Shown here piece by piece: positions 9,156-18,243 of a DNA stretch of 64,000 nucleotides. This DNA comes from Microbacterium sp. T32. GTDB lineage: Bacteria > Actinomycetota > Actinomycetes > Actinomycetales > Microbacteriaceae. A program made the position numbers and the translations under genes. Under the pieces are notes generated by a model. The model was not told where the DNA came from and made no database searches. It saw only the letters and a list, made by a program, of their open reading frames with translations. Position 1 is the first letter of the stretch, and every line of letters starts with the position of its first letter. Location: the NCBI RefSeq assembly GCF_001619615.1, contig NZ_LQQP01000009.1:170431-234430 (forward strand), written 5' to 3'.

Positions 9156-10210
9156 GAGCGCTCCCAGAAGCTGGGGCCGACGGGCTCTTCGAAGTCACTC
9201 TGCGCGACGAGGTAGCCCTCGGCGTCGACCGTGATGGGGAGCTGCGGCAGGGGACGGGCTGCCGGGCCGAAGATGACGGCCGCGCCGTTGGCGACGTCGA
9301 ACTGCGACTGGTGGCAGGGGCACAGGAGATGGTGGGTCTGCTGCTCGTACAGGGCCACGGGGCAACCGACGTGCGTGCACACCTTGGAGTACGCGACGAT
9401 GCCGTCGTACGTCCAGTCCATGCGGTTGGTCTCGGGGTTCAGCTGGTCGGGCTGCAGACGCATGAGCAGCACGATCGCCTTCGCCTTCTCCTCGAGGTAG
9501 CCCTCGTCGTGACCGACGCCGGCGAGCTCTTCGGGGATGACGTGGAAGGCCGAGCCGAGCGTGACATCCGCAGCGCGGATCGGGCGACCGGACGGGTCGT
9601 GCGCGAGACGCATTCCGCTCTTCCACATAGTGTGGCTGAGGAGCTTGACCGGGTCGGCATCCTGAGGAGCCAGACCACGGAACAGCGTGATGCCGGGGAT
9701 GACCGAGGCCAGCAGGGCCGCGAACAACGAGTTGCGGATGATCTCGCGACGCCCGAAGCCGGAGTCCTTTTCGGCCTCGACGAAGACGTTGACCGCACCC
9801 TCGCGGGTGGTGTCGCGGCCACGCGTGGCGTGACGGTCCTCGATGTGCTCCTTGTCGGACATCACGGCCTTGGACCAGTGGATCGCACCGATACCGATCG
9901 CGAGCAGCGCGAACGCGATGCCCAGACCGATGAAGAGGTTGTTGTAGCGGATGTCGATCAGCGCGCCCGACTCGATCGGGAAGATCATGTAGGCGATGCT
10001 CGCCCAGATGCTTGCGGCGACCGAGAAGTAGAACAGCGTGTAGACCGTGCGCACCGCACGCTTCATCGCCTGCGGGTCCTGGTCGGTCATCCGCTGGCGG
10101 TGCCCCGGGAGGCCGGGGTTCTGCACGGGGTCGGGAACCGCGACGGCGAGCCCGGAGCCGGGCTTCCATGAAGCCCTCTCGTGCTCGAGTGCGTCTTCCT
10201 CGTGTGCCAT
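9152..10210 (-). CDS. qcrA: Rieske iron-sulfur subunit of cytochrome bc1
   Basis: The 352-residue protein carries the [2Fe-2S] Rieske cluster. The two ligand boxes are CTHVGC and CPCHQSQF, with the GPAARPLP proline loop after them. Three hydrophobic segments in the first half replace the single anchor of most bacteria, the actinobacterial arrangement. It lies between qcrC (39 nt gap) and qcrB (4-nt overlap). It takes electrons from quinol and passes them to QcrC. Confidence 0.96.
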   Translation of the reverse strand: MAHEEDALEHERASWKPGSGLAVAVPDPVQNPGLPGHRQRMTDQDPQAMKRAVRTVYTLFYFSVAASIWASIAYMIFPIESGALIDIRYNNLFIGLGIAFALLAIGIGAIHWSKAVMSDKEHIEDRHATRGRDTTREGAVNVFVEAEKDSGFGRREIIRNSLFAALLASVIPGITLFRGLAPQDADPVKLLSHTMWKSGMRLAHDPSGRPIRAADVTLGSAFHVIPEELAGVGHDEGYLEEKAKAIVLLMRLQPDQLNPETNRMDWTYDGIVAYSKVCTHVGCPVALYEQQTHHLLCPCHQSQFDVANGAAVIFGPAARPLPQLPITVDAEGYLVAQSDFEEPVGPSFWERS

Positions 10211-10249
10211 GGTGCTCCTCGTACGTTTACGTAATGTCGATGACGACGA

Positions 10250-11059
10250 TCAGTTGGACTTCGCCGTGATCCACACGGTGAGCGCGATGAGCGCTCCGAT
10301 GCCGAAGATCCAGATGAACAGACCCTCCGAGACCGGACCGAGCGATCCGAGAGCGTAGCCGCCGGGGGACTCGGACTTCTGAAGGAACATCAGGTACGAG
10401 ATGACGTCGCGCTTGTCTTCGGGCGTGAGGTTGAGGTCGTTGAAGACCGGCATGTTCTGCGGGCCCGTGACCATCGCCGCGTACATGTTGACCGGGGTGA
10501 CCGAGTGCAGGTCGGGGGCCCACTTGCCCTCGGTGAGTGCGCCACCGGCACCGGCCACGTTGTGGCACATGGCGCAGTTGATGCGGAACAGCTCGGCACC
10601 GTGCGAGACGTCACCCTGACCGTCGACGATCTCGTCGGACGGGTAGGTCGGGCCGGGAGCCGCGGACTGGACGTAGGCGGCGATCGCATTGATCTGCTCG
10701 TCGGTGAACTGCACCGGCTTCTGCGGAGCCTGCGGGCCCTGTGCCTGCAAAGGCATGCGGCCTGTCGACACCTGGAAGTGCACGGCGAGCTCGCCGACAC
10801 CGAACAGGGACGGACCCTGCTGGCTGCCCTGGAGGTCGAGGCCGTGGCAGGTGGCGCAGTTCGCCTGGAAGAGCTTTTTGCCCTCGTCGACCGTGCTGGC
10901 CGAGTTCGAGGCGCTCGTGGGCGTATCGGTGGCTGCCATTGCCGCCGACGCACCGGCGTAGATGCCGCCCGTGAGCAGCAGACCGATGCCGATCAGCGCG
11001 GCGGCGGCCAGGGGGCTACGGCGTCCGTTGGAGCGACGCGGCTTCTTCTCTCGTGCCAT
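10250..11059 (-). CDS. qcrC: Diheme cytochrome c subunit of bc1
   Basis: The 269-residue protein has a signal-anchor helix, two covalent c-heme sites (CATCHG and CAMCHN, about 95 residues apart) and a C-terminal membrane helix. This diheme QcrC replaces free cytochrome c in actinobacteria and wires bc1 straight to the CuA site of CtaC. It starts 15 nt after ctaE ends, in the same operon. Confidence 0.96.
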   Translation of the reverse strand: MAREKKPRRSNGRRSPLAAAALIGIGLLLTGGIYAGASAAMAATDTPTSASNSASTVDEGKKLFQANCATCHGLDLQGSQQGPSLFGVGELAVHFQVSTGRMPLQAQGPQAPQKPVQFTDEQINAIAAYVQSAAPGPTYPSDEIVDGQGDVSHGAELFRINCAMCHNVAGAGGALTEGKWAPDLHSVTPVNMYAAMVTGPQNMPVFNDLNLTPEDKRDVISYLMFLQKSESPGGYALGSLGPVSEGLFIWIFGIGALIALTVWITAKSN

Positions 11060-11074
11060 GTGGGTACAGCTCTC

Positions 11075-11710
11075 TTACTTCAGGAAGTAGATGACGAAGA
11101 ACAGCGCGATCCAGACGACGTCGACGAAGTGCCAGTAGTAGGACACGACGATCGACGTGGTCATCTCTTTGCGACCGAAGTTCTTCACGGCGTAGGCGCG
11201 GCCGATGACGAGGAGGAAGGCGATGAGGCCACCCGTCACGTGCAGGGCGTGGAAGCCGGTGGTCAGGTAGAAGGCCGAAGCGTAGGGGTTGGCGCTGATG
11301 GGCATGCCCTCGGTCACCAGGGTCGCGTACTCCCACACCTGACCCGACACGAAGACCGCGCCGAGGATGAAGGTGAGGTAGAACCACTCCACCATGCCCC
11401 AGCGCTGCCAGAAGCTGTTGGTCTTGACCGTGTACGGCTGGTACCGCTCGGCGGCGAAGACGCCCATCTGACACGTGACCGACGACATCACGAGGATGAA
11501 CGTGTTCACGCCGGCGAAGGGGACGTTGAGCAGCTGCGTCTCTTCGGCCCAGAGGGGCGCGGACGTGCTGCGCAGAGTGAAGTAGATCGCGAACAGGCCG
11601 GCGAAGAACATGACCTCGCTGCCCAGCCACACGATGGTGCCGACGGCGACCGGATCGGGTCGCTTCACGGCGCGCACGGCCTGGGAATACGTCGCTGGTG
11701 TCGTCACCAT
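11075..11710 (-). CDS. ctaE: Cytochrome c oxidase subunit III
   Basis: The 211-residue protein is the membrane subunit III of the aa3 oxidase. Its helices are recognisable ([13 protein letters not shown], and a terminal helix [20 protein letters not shown]). I set the start at the ATG at 11710, which gives the usual [10 protein letters not shown] beginning. An in-frame ATG 20 codons upstream would reach into the divergent promoter region. The oxidase genes are thus split: ctaCDF on one strand, ctaE with qcrCAB on the other. Confidence 0.94.
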   Translation of the reverse strand: MVTTPATYSQAVRAVKRPDPVAVGTIVWLGSEVMFFAGLFAIYFTLRSTSAPLWAEETQLLNVPFAGVNTFILVMSSVTCQMGVFAAERYQPYTVKTNSFWQRWGMVEWFYLTFILGAVFVSGQVWEYATLVTEGMPISANPYASAFYLTTGFHALHVTGGLIAFLLVIGRAYAVKNFGRKEMTTSIVVSYYWHFVDVVWIALFFVIYFLK

Positions 11711-11879
11711 CCCATTATGCGCGATCCTGCGCAGCGATATTCCCACCGCCCGCCTGAGATATTCCATCATCGAGACTTAGGGAAGCCTTAGAAACCACAA
11801 GGAATCCCCGGTGCGGAACGGGTTCCCGCGGGGCCGCGGACGACACGGCGCGACACGCCGGATATGGAAGGATCGTGGC
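11711..11879. promoter_or_regulatory. Divergent control region of ctaE-qcrCAB and trpD
   Basis: This 169-bp gap must carry promoters in both directions. It is more AT-rich than its surroundings near 11730-11800 and contains two GATATTCC copies about 30 bp apart (11737-11744 and 11757-11764), which could be a direct-repeat binding site. I cannot assign a -35/-10 pair with confidence. Confidence 0.35.
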
Positions 11880-12941
11880 ATGGCGGAACGCTTCACCTGG
11901 CCCGATCTGCTCACCTCGCTGCTGCAGGATCACGACCTCAGCGTGTCGGAGTCGACGTGGGCCATGCGCCGTGTCATGGCGGGCGAGGCGACCCCCTCGC
12001 AGCTGGCGGGATTCCTCATCGCGCTGCGCGCCAAGGGCGAGACCGTCGAGGAGATCATCGGGTTCCGCGACGCGATCCTCGAGGCCGCGGTCCCGCTGCC
12101 GGTTCGCGCGGAGGTGCTCGACATCGTCGGTACCGGCGGAGACCGGTACGGAACGGTGAACGTCTCGACGATGGCGGCCGTGGTGGCGGCGGCATCCGGA
12201 GTCCCGGTCGTCAAGCACGGCAACCGCGCCGCGAGCTCGGCATCCGGATCCTCCGACGTGTTGTCGTCGCTGGGGATCGCGCTGACGCTCGACCCGCAAG
12301 CGGTCGCGGAGACGCTTGATCGCACGGGGATCACGTTCGCGTTCGCCGCCGCTTTCCACCCCGGCTTCCGCCATGCCGCGGCGACGCGGGCCGAGTTGGG
12401 CGTGCCGACGGTGTTCAACTTCCTCGGTCCGCTCTGCAACCCGGCGCGCGCCGAGGCCAACGCGGTCGGCGTCGCACACCTCGACCGGGTGCCGTTGATC
12501 ACGGGCGTCTTCCGCACGCGTGGCGCGACCGCGCTCGTGTTCCGTGGGGACGACGGTCTCGACGAACTGACCACCACCGGACACAGCCGCGTGTGGGAGA
12601 TCAGCCGGGGAGACGTGCACGAGCACAATCTGGATCCCCGGGATCTCGGCATCCCGCTCGCCGACATCGACGACCTGCTCGGTGGCACGCCCGATCACAA
12701 CGCCGCCGTCGTGCGGCGCACGCTCGCCGGCGAGACCGGCCCCGTGCGCGACATCGTGCTGCTGAACGCCGCGGCCGGAATCGTCTCGTACCGGCTGTTC
12801 CAGGATGCCGGTGAGGTGCAGCGTCCGATCCTGGAGCGTCTCGCGGAGGCGATGTCCGACGCGGCGGCGGCCGTGGACGACGGACGCGCGCTGGCCAAGC
12901 TCGACGACTGGGTCGCGGCGACGCAGGACCTGGCGGGCTGA
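11880..12941 (+). CDS. trpD: Anthranilate phosphoribosyltransferase
   Basis: The 353-residue enzyme joins anthranilate to PRPP in tryptophan synthesis. The PRPP-binding loop GTGGDRYGTVNVST and the anthranilate-site KHGNRAASSASGSSD are present, and the length is typical. The ATG at 11880 was chosen because the longer in-frame start at 11811 has no family similarity. It is an orphan: no other trp gene is nearby. Its position opposite ctaE is a recurring arrangement in actinobacteria. The PHP-domain gene follows after 2 nt. Confidence 0.93.
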   Translation: MAERFTWPDLLTSLLQDHDLSVSESTWAMRRVMAGEATPSQLAGFLIALRAKGETVEEIIGFRDAILEAAVPLPVRAEVLDIVGTGGDRYGTVNVSTMAAVVAAASGVPVVKHGNRAASSASGSSDVLSSLGIALTLDPQAVAETLDRTGITFAFAAAFHPGFRHAAATRAELGVPTVFNFLGPLCNPARAEANAVGVAHLDRVPLITGVFRTRGATALVFRGDDGLDELTTTGHSRVWEISRGDVHEHNLDPRDLGIPLADIDDLLGGTPDHNAAVVRRTLAGETGPVRDIVLLNAAAGIVSYRLFQDAGEVQRPILERLAEAMSDAAAAVDDGRALAKLDDWVAATQDLAG

Positions 12942-12943
12942 GC

Positions 12944-13936
12944 GTGCACCCGCTCGACGCGCTCACCGAGATCGCGTACCTGCTCGAGCGGGAGAGGTCG
13001 TCGCGCTACAAGTCGAAGGCGTTCCGCACGGCGGCTGCGGCCATCGAGGGGCTGAGCGACGAAGAACTGCGCGACCCGGGACTGCGACGGCGTCCGGGCA
13101 TCGGGGATTCGACCTACGCGGTGATCCGCGAGGCGCTCGACGGCGGTGTGCCGGAACGGTTGGCGACGCTCCGGGCGGAGGCGGGCCTCGGCGGCGGGGG
13201 AGCGCTGCGGGCCGCGCTCCGCGGCGACCTCCACAGCCACAGCGACTGGTCCGACGGTCTGACGCCGATCGAGCCGATGGTGGAGGCCGCGCGGCGGCTC
13301 GGTCACGAGTACCTCGCCCTCACCGACCACTCACCGCGTCTGACCGTCGCGAACGGTCTGTCACCCGAGCGGCTCCGCTCTCAGATCGAGGTCGTCCGCG
13401 GATTCTCCGACGACGCGTTCACCCTGCTGACGGGCATCGAGGTCGACATCCTCGACGACGGTGATCTCGACCAGGAGGACGCGCTCCTGCGCGAACTCGA
13501 TGTGGTCGTGGCATCCGTCCATTCGAAGCTGCGCATGGAGGCGCCGGCGATGACGCGGCGGCTCGTGGCAGCCGCGGGTGATCCGCGGGTGGACGTGCTC
13601 GGTCACGTCACGGGGCGGCTCGTCGAGGGCGCGCGGGGAACGCGTCCACCGTCCGAGTTCGATGCGCGGGCGGTGTTCGCCGCGTGCGCGGCGTCGGGGG
13701 TCGCGGTCGAGATCAATTCGCGGCCGGAGCGTCAGGATCCGCCGGACGACCTTCTCGCGCTGGCCCTCGCGGAGGGATGCCTGTTCTCGATCGACTCCGA
13801 CGCGCACGCGCCCGGGCAGCTCTCGCTGCTCGACCATGGGGCGGCGCGCGCGGAAGCGGCCGGTGTACCCGCCGAGCGGATCATCACGACATGGCCGCTT
13901 CCGCGGCTGCGGGAGTGGCTCGCGCGCGAGCGCTGA
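12944..13936 (+). CDS. PHP-domain phosphoesterase with N-terminal HhH region (PolX-like, no polymerase)
   Basis: The 330-residue protein has an N-terminal helix-hairpin-helix-like part (residues ~1-75, with LRRRPGIGDST) and a C-terminal PHP domain. The metal-binding motifs are all visible: DLHSHSDWSDG, LTDHS, GIEVDIL, SVHSKL, GHVTG, EINSRPERQDPP and IDSDAH. It resembles the C-terminal half of bacterial PolX with the nucleotidyltransferase domain missing. A DNA 3'-end or phosphate hydrolase role is likely but unproven. It starts with GTG 2 nt after trpD and is probably co-transcribed. Confidence 0.85.
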   Translation: MHPLDALTEIAYLLERERSSRYKSKAFRTAAAAIEGLSDEELRDPGLRRRPGIGDSTYAVIREALDGGVPERLATLRAEAGLGGGGALRAALRGDLHSHSDWSDGLTPIEPMVEAARRLGHEYLALTDHSPRLTVANGLSPERLRSQIEVVRGFSDDAFTLLTGIEVDILDDGDLDQEDALLRELDVVVASVHSKLRMEAPAMTRRLVAAAGDPRVDVLGHVTGRLVEGARGTRPPSEFDARAVFAACAASGVAVEINSRPERQDPPDDLLALALAEGCLFSIDSDAHAPGQLSLLDHGAARAEAAGVPAERIITTWPLPRLREWLARER

Positions 13937-13938
13937 GG

Positions 13939-14865
13939 TCAGGCGCGCAGCGCGGCCAGTGCCCGGGTCATCGACGTACCGAGGTTCCAGCGCGTGGCGA
14001 GCTCGGTGGCGGCCTCCGCGCGGGCGTCGTCCACGGCGATGCAGTCGTCGGCGGGCGCGAGGTCGAGGTCGCGCACGACCCGGACGACGGTCGGCGCGAC
14101 GTCGAGGTAGTCCGCGGCGGCCAGGATCTTGGCCCGCTGCGCGGGGGAGCCCACCGTGCTCTCCGCCGCGGCGGCCCGGATGCCGGCGAGGTCGCCGCCC
14201 GCAGTCAGGAGCGCAGCCGCGGACTTCTCGCCGATGCCCGGCACACCCGGGAGGCCGTCGGACGGGTCGCCGCGCAGCGCCGCGAAATCGGCGTACTGCG
14301 CCGCACGGATGCCGTAGCGGGCCTGGACGGCCGCGTCGTCGATGATCTCGAGGTTGCTCATTCCCCGAGCCGTATAGATCACGCGGATGCCACGGTCGTC
14401 GTCGACGAGCTGGAAGAGATCGCGGTCGCCGGTGACGATGTCGACGGGCACGTCCGCGCGTGTGGCGAGGGTTCCGATCACGTCATCGGCCTCGTGCTCG
14501 GGCGCCCCGATGATCGCGAGGCCGAGCGTCTCCAGAGTTTCGCGGATCAGCGGGATCTGCGCCGTCAGCGCCTCCGGCACCTCCTCGACGTCCGGCGCGC
14601 CGTCCACTGCCTCGACGACCCGATGAGCCTTGTAGGTGGGGAGGAGGTCGACGCGCCAACCCGGGCGCCAGTCGTCGTCCCAGCAGGCGACGAGCCGCGT
14701 CGGCTCGTACGTGGTCACGAGCTTCGCGATGATGTCGAGCAGTCCCCGCACGGCGTTGACGGACGTGCCGTCGTCGGCCTTGACCTTGTCGGGCACGCCG
14801 TAGAAGGCGCGGAAATAGAGCGACGCGGTGTCGAGGAGGAGCAGCTTTTCCGGACGGGATGCCAT
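13939..14865 (-). CDS. 5'-3' exonuclease (FEN-like)
   Basis: The 308-residue protein is a stand-alone 5' nuclease of the PolI N-terminal/FEN type. The acidic metal sites are LLLLDTASLYFRAF at the start, EHEADDVIGTLA, and VTGDRDLFQLV. The helix-hairpin-helix GLPGVPGIGEKSAAALL binds DNA. The size is right for the actinobacterial single-domain enzyme. It converges with the PHP gene, 2 nt between stops. Expected role: flap removal or RNA-primer processing. Confidence 0.92.
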   Translation of the reverse strand: MASRPEKLLLLDTASLYFRAFYGVPDKVKADDGTSVNAVRGLLDIIAKLVTTYEPTRLVACWDDDWRPGWRVDLLPTYKAHRVVEAVDGAPDVEEVPEALTAQIPLIRETLETLGLAIIGAPEHEADDVIGTLATRADVPVDIVTGDRDLFQLVDDDRGIRVIYTARGMSNLEIIDDAAVQARYGIRAAQYADFAALRGDPSDGLPGVPGIGEKSAAALLTAGGDLAGIRAAAAESTVGSPAQRAKILAAADYLDVAPTVVRVVRDLDLAPADDCIAVDDARAEAATELATRWNLGTSMTRALAALRA

Positions 14866-14896
14866 GTGCTCAGGGTAGTGATGCCGTCGGGGAACC

Positions 14897-14902
14897 TAGA
14901 GT
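14897..14902 (+). promoter_or_regulatory. -10 hexamer of a probable leaderless promoter (SEC-C protein)
   Basis: TAGAGT ends 6 nt before the ATG at 14909. The promoter overlaps the divergent upstream region of the exonuclease gene, whose start is only 43 bp away. Confidence 0.5.
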
Positions 14903-14908
14903 GACGGA

Positions 14909-15307
14909 ATGTCCTTCGGCGTGCGATCCCCTCGACCGGCGGCCTCGGCGCCGTGCCCGTGCGGGCGCGCGGCGTTCGGCGAGTGCTGCGGGCCGCTCCT
15001 CGACGGTGCCGCCGCGCCGTCGGCGGAACGGCTCATGCGGTCGCGGTACACCGCGTTCGCGCTCGGCGACGCGAACCACCTCGCGCGGACGTGGCATCCA
15101 CGGACCCGCCCTGACGAGGTCGACCTCGACGACGGCACGGTGTGGGAGGGGCTCGTCGTCGAGGAGGCGGGAGAGGACGGCGATGCCGCGACGGTGACGT
15201 TCCGCGCGTCCTGGCGGCGCGGCGCGGAGCGGGGCGTGCTGGCGGAGCGGAGCCGGTTCGTCCGCCGGGGCGGGCGCTGGGTGTACGTCGACGGCGACGT
15301 CGGTTGA
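14909..15307 (+). CDS. YchJ-family SEC-C zinc-binding protein
   Basis: The 132-residue protein begins with a SEC-C-type metal site, CPCGRAAFGECCGPLL (C16, C18, C26, C27), followed by the RSRYTAFALGDANHLARTWHP block that marks the YchJ/UPF0225 family. The C-terminal part is an NTF2-like fold by family analogy (FVRRGGRWVYVDG). Function is unknown. Confidence 0.85.
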   Translation: MSFGVRSPRPAASAPCPCGRAAFGECCGPLLDGAAAPSAERLMRSRYTAFALGDANHLARTWHPRTRPDEVDLDDGTVWEGLVVEEAGEDGDAATVTFRASWRRGAERGVLAERSRFVRRGGRWVYVDGDVG

Positions 15308-15379
15308 CGCGTCAAGCCCCGAGGGCGTGTCGGAGGGGGTGCGTAGGCTCGCGAAGCAACACCCGACGAGAGGACACGC

Positions 15380-15763
15380 ATGATCCCCGATGCGCTTCGC
15401 GACCTGCTCGAGAACCCGAACTACGGTGCGCTGGGCACCGTCCGTCCCGATGGCACGGTCCAGGTCAACCCGATGTGGTTCGAGTTCGACGGCGAGCACG
15501 TGCTCTTCACGCACACGACGACCCGGCAGAAGTACCGCAACCTGCAGGCGAATCCGTCGATGAGCTTCATGGTCTTCGACCCCGACCAGCCGTACCGCTA
15601 CATCGAAGTGCGGGGACGGCTGGTGGACGAGGTCCCCGATCCCGAGGGGGCGTTCTACGTCCGCCTCGGTCAGCGCTATGGCAACGCGGGACAGCAGCCG
15701 CCGCCGGATCGCGCGAACCGCGTGATCCTGAAGATGTCGGTCGAGAAGGTCGGAGGTCAGTGA
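15380..15763 (+). CDS. PPOX-class F420/FMN-dependent oxidoreductase
   Basis: The 127-residue protein has the split-barrel flavin fold of pyridoxamine-phosphate-oxidase-like proteins: LGTVRPDGTVQVNPMWF at the start, then TRQKYRNLQANPS and the middle strand YIEVRGRLV. Small actinobacterial members of this class usually bind F420. A -10, TAGGCT (15343-15348), gives a leader of about 25 nt with a GAGAGGA ribosome site. The substrate is unknown. The next gene starts 1 nt after its stop, so the two form an operon. Confidence 0.85.
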   Translation: MIPDALRDLLENPNYGALGTVRPDGTVQVNPMWFEFDGEHVLFTHTTTRQKYRNLQANPSMSFMVFDPDQPYRYIEVRGRLVDEVPDPEGAFYVRLGQRYGNAGQQPPPDRANRVILKMSVEKVGGQ

Positions 15764-15764
15764 C

Positions 15765-16439
15765 ATGGAACGCATCGTGATCATCGGAGGGCACGGCAAG
15801 GTCGCGCTGCACCTCGCGGGTCTCCTGGCGGAGCGCGGGGACGAGGCGGTCTCGATCGTCCGCAACCCGGACCATCGGGCCGACGTGGAGGCCGCGGGCG
15901 GGCACCCGCTCGTCCTCGACGTCGAGAAGGCGGACGTCGACGCGCTCGCGGACGCCTTCGACGGCGCCGACGCGGTGGTGTGGTCGGCCGGCGCGGGCGG
16001 GGGATCGGCCGAACGCACGTACGCGGTCGACCGGGATGCCGCGCAGCGCGCGGTGGACGCGGCGGCGAAGGCCGGCATTCGTCGATTCGTGATGGTCTCG
16101 TGGATCGGGTCGACACCGGATCACGGCATCCCAAAAGACGATCCGTTCTTCGCGTATGCCGACGCCAAACTCGCGGCCGACGACCACCTGCGCGCGAGCG
16201 ACCTCGATTGGACGATCCTCGGTCCCGGGACGCTCACGCTCGACCCACCGACGGGGCGCATCACGACCGCGCCACAGGGCAAGGGCGAGGTCGGGCGCGC
16301 GGACGTCGCCGCGGTGATCGCCGCGACCCTCGTGCAGTCGGCGACGATCGGCCGGTTCATCCGCTTCGGCTCGGGCGACACGCTCATCCCCGAGGCGCTC
16401 GTGGCCGATCCGGAGCTCGACGCCGACCCCGAGTCCTGA
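15765..16439 (+). CDS. NAD(P)-binding SDR-like epimerase/oxidoreductase
   Basis: The 224-residue protein has an N-terminal dinucleotide site, IIGGHGKVALHLA, an atypical extended SDR of the NmrA/YtfG type. Further on are VVWSAGAGGG and the block RFVMVSWIGST followed by FAYADAKLAADDHL, which holds the Tyr-x-x-x-Lys-like pair. It is probably a soluble redox enzyme or NADP sensor. It is coupled to the PPOX gene. Confidence 0.85.
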   Translation: MERIVIIGGHGKVALHLAGLLAERGDEAVSIVRNPDHRADVEAAGGHPLVLDVEKADVDALADAFDGADAVVWSAGAGGGSAERTYAVDRDAAQRAVDAAAKAGIRRFVMVSWIGSTPDHGIPKDDPFFAYADAKLAADDHLRASDLDWTILGPGTLTLDPPTGRITTAPQGKGEVGRADVAAVIAATLVQSATIGRFIRFGSGDTLIPEALVADPELDADPES

Positions 16440-16451
16440 GGTCAGGACGGC

Positions 16452-17111
16452 TCAGTCGTCCTCGGCGTTGTCATCGGGATCGTCCACGACCACGATGACG
16501 CCGTCGGGAATGGGGTCTCCGAGCAGCGGTTCGGCGGCGAGCGTGAGGTCGATCGTCGCGCGCAGCAGCCCGCCCATCGTGGCCGAGCGCAGCAGCTCCA
16601 TCTGGTCGAGTTCGCCCAGCGGCGCGATGGCCGCCACCTGCCAGGCGCGTTCGAGGGGGTCGTCCGACAGCTCGACTTCGGGGTCCCAGCGGGTGGTGCC
16701 GTACTCCCGCGCGCGACCGAGGACCCGCCGGACCACGCCTTCGGCCTCGTCGAGCAGGGGCTCCAACGCCTCGTTCCACTCCAGCTCGGGAAGGGGCCGC
16801 ACCTCGGCCCGCGGATACGGGGCGTCGTCGAGCCATTCGACGATCTCGAATCGCTCGGCACCCCGTGCGACGATCGACATCTGGCCGGCCTGCGGCACGA
16901 CGTGGCTGAGCCGCGCCATCGTCCCAAGGGCGAAGCGCTGGTCTCCGCCGCCGGTCTCGACACCGCGCTCGATGAGCACGACACCGAACTCCGGGTCCAC
17001 TTCGTCCAGCAGCATGCCGAGCATCACGAGGTAGCGCTCCTCGAAGATCCTCAACGCGAGGGGCGTGTGCGGGAAGAGAACGGCTCCCAACGGGAACATC
17101 GCGGTACCCAT
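16452..17111 (-). CDS. LON substrate-binding-domain protein
   Basis: The 219-residue protein is only the N-terminal (LonN/PUA-like) domain of Lon, without ATPase or protease parts. The opening MFPLGAVLFPHTPLALRIFEERY and the GVVLIERG and GTMARL blocks are characteristic. Such stand-alone domains are common in actinobacteria; the role is unknown, perhaps peptide recognition. It converges with the SDR gene, 12 nt between stops. Confidence 0.85.
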   Translation of the reverse strand: MGTAMFPLGAVLFPHTPLALRIFEERYLVMLGMLLDEVDPEFGVVLIERGVETGGGDQRFALGTMARLSHVVPQAGQMSIVARGAERFEIVEWLDDAPYPRAEVRPLPELEWNEALEPLLDEAEGVVRRVLGRAREYGTTRWDPEVELSDDPLERAWQVAAIAPLGELDQMELLRSATMGGLLRATIDLTLAAEPLLGDPIPDGVIVVVDDPDDNAEDD

Positions 17112-17161
17112 GCCGACCAGTCAACCAGCGCTGCGGCGGGCGAGGGTCGTCGGCGTCGGGT

Positions 17162-18217
17162 TCACGCGGGATCTTCGCTCAGCGTCTCGTGGATGCGATG
17201 GAGATCCATCAGCAGCGAGCCGATGAGCACCCAGTGCTCGGCCGACGGCGTGCGGATCTGGAGCGGGCGCGTCAGCGCGGGTTCCTCGGTGACCGCGGCA
17301 CGCTCGGTGTCGGGCTCGAGGTGGAAATCGAGACGCACGTCGTGGGCGGCGCGGTGCAGCTGCTCGGCGATCGCGCGCACCGACGGGTCCTCGACGATCG
17401 AGGACGTGTACCCGTCGTACACCGCGCGGGTCATCCCGACGGTCTGCGTGACGACGGGGGTGAAGCGATCGAGCCGCGCCTGCATTTCGGCGAGGTCGGC
17501 GCGGTGACGCGAGCTGCGGGGGTTGAGGGACAGCGAGTCGGCGCCGTCGCGTATCGCGTCGGCCGCGGCATCCCGAACCGGCCGGAGCAGGCGCGCCTCG
17601 AGCAGGAGCCCCTCGAGGGCCTCGCGCGTCTGCGGCGTCTCGAGGGCGTCGGCGAGACGCTCGAGCGCCGCCGCGAGTTCGCGGCCCAGGATGTCGACCT
17701 TGGACCGGGCATCGGGCACGAGCACGGGCGGGACGAGGGCGGTGTTCACCAGGATGCCGATGATCGCGCCGATCACCGTCTCGAGGACGCGGTCGAGGGC
17801 GTAGTTCGGGGTCGCCGTTCCGAGGGCCAGGACCAGCACCGCGCTGATCGCGACCTGGTTCGTCGCGCCGGGCGACATGCGCAGCGCCCACGCCACGACG
17901 AGCGACACCGCGCCCGCGAGCAGGATGACCCACGTCGGCGAGCCGAGGAGGATGCCGAGCACCGAGGCGATCACGACGCCGACGATCACGCCGACGCTGC
18001 GCTCGACCGCGCGCGTGAACGACTGGTTGATGCTGGGCTGGACCACGAGCACCGCGGCGATCGCGGCGAAGATCGGGGGTGGGCCCGGCACGAGGAGGTC
18101 GGCCACGACCCAGGCCGCGATCATCGCGACCGCCGTCTTGGCCACCTGCAGGAACGGCCCCCGGCGCGGGGCGCGGAAACTCAGGCTTTCACGCGGGAGT
18201 CGCAGCGGGAGGCGCAT
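17162..18217 (-). CDS. FUSC-family aromatic-acid exporter-like membrane protein
   Basis: The 351-residue protein has a hydrophobic N-terminal half, about six helices starting at KTAVAMIAAWVVADLLVPG, and a helical cytosolic C-terminal half. LVVQPSINQSFTRAVERSVGVIVG is the recognisable FUSC signature. The family includes fusaric-acid and hydroxybenzoate efflux proteins. The ATG at 18217 was chosen over a GTG-led extension because the extension lacks similarity and would overlap the regulator gene. It is probably cytoplasmic-membrane located. Confidence 0.82.
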   Translation of the reverse strand: MRLPLRLPRESLSFRAPRRGPFLQVAKTAVAMIAAWVVADLLVPGPPPIFAAIAAVLVVQPSINQSFTRAVERSVGVIVGVVIASVLGILLGSPTWVILLAGAVSLVVAWALRMSPGATNQVAISAVLVLALGTATPNYALDRVLETVIGAIIGILVNTALVPPVLVPDARSKVDILGRELAAALERLADALETPQTREALEGLLLEARLLRPVRDAAADAIRDGADSLSLNPRSSRHRADLAEMQARLDRFTPVVTQTVGMTRAVYDGYTSSIVEDPSVRAIAEQLHRAAHDVRLDFHLEPDTERAAVTEEPALTRPLQIRTPSAEHWVLIGSLLMDLHRIHETLSEDPA

Positions 18218-18243
18218 GAAACGAGCGTAGGGCGCGGTGACGT

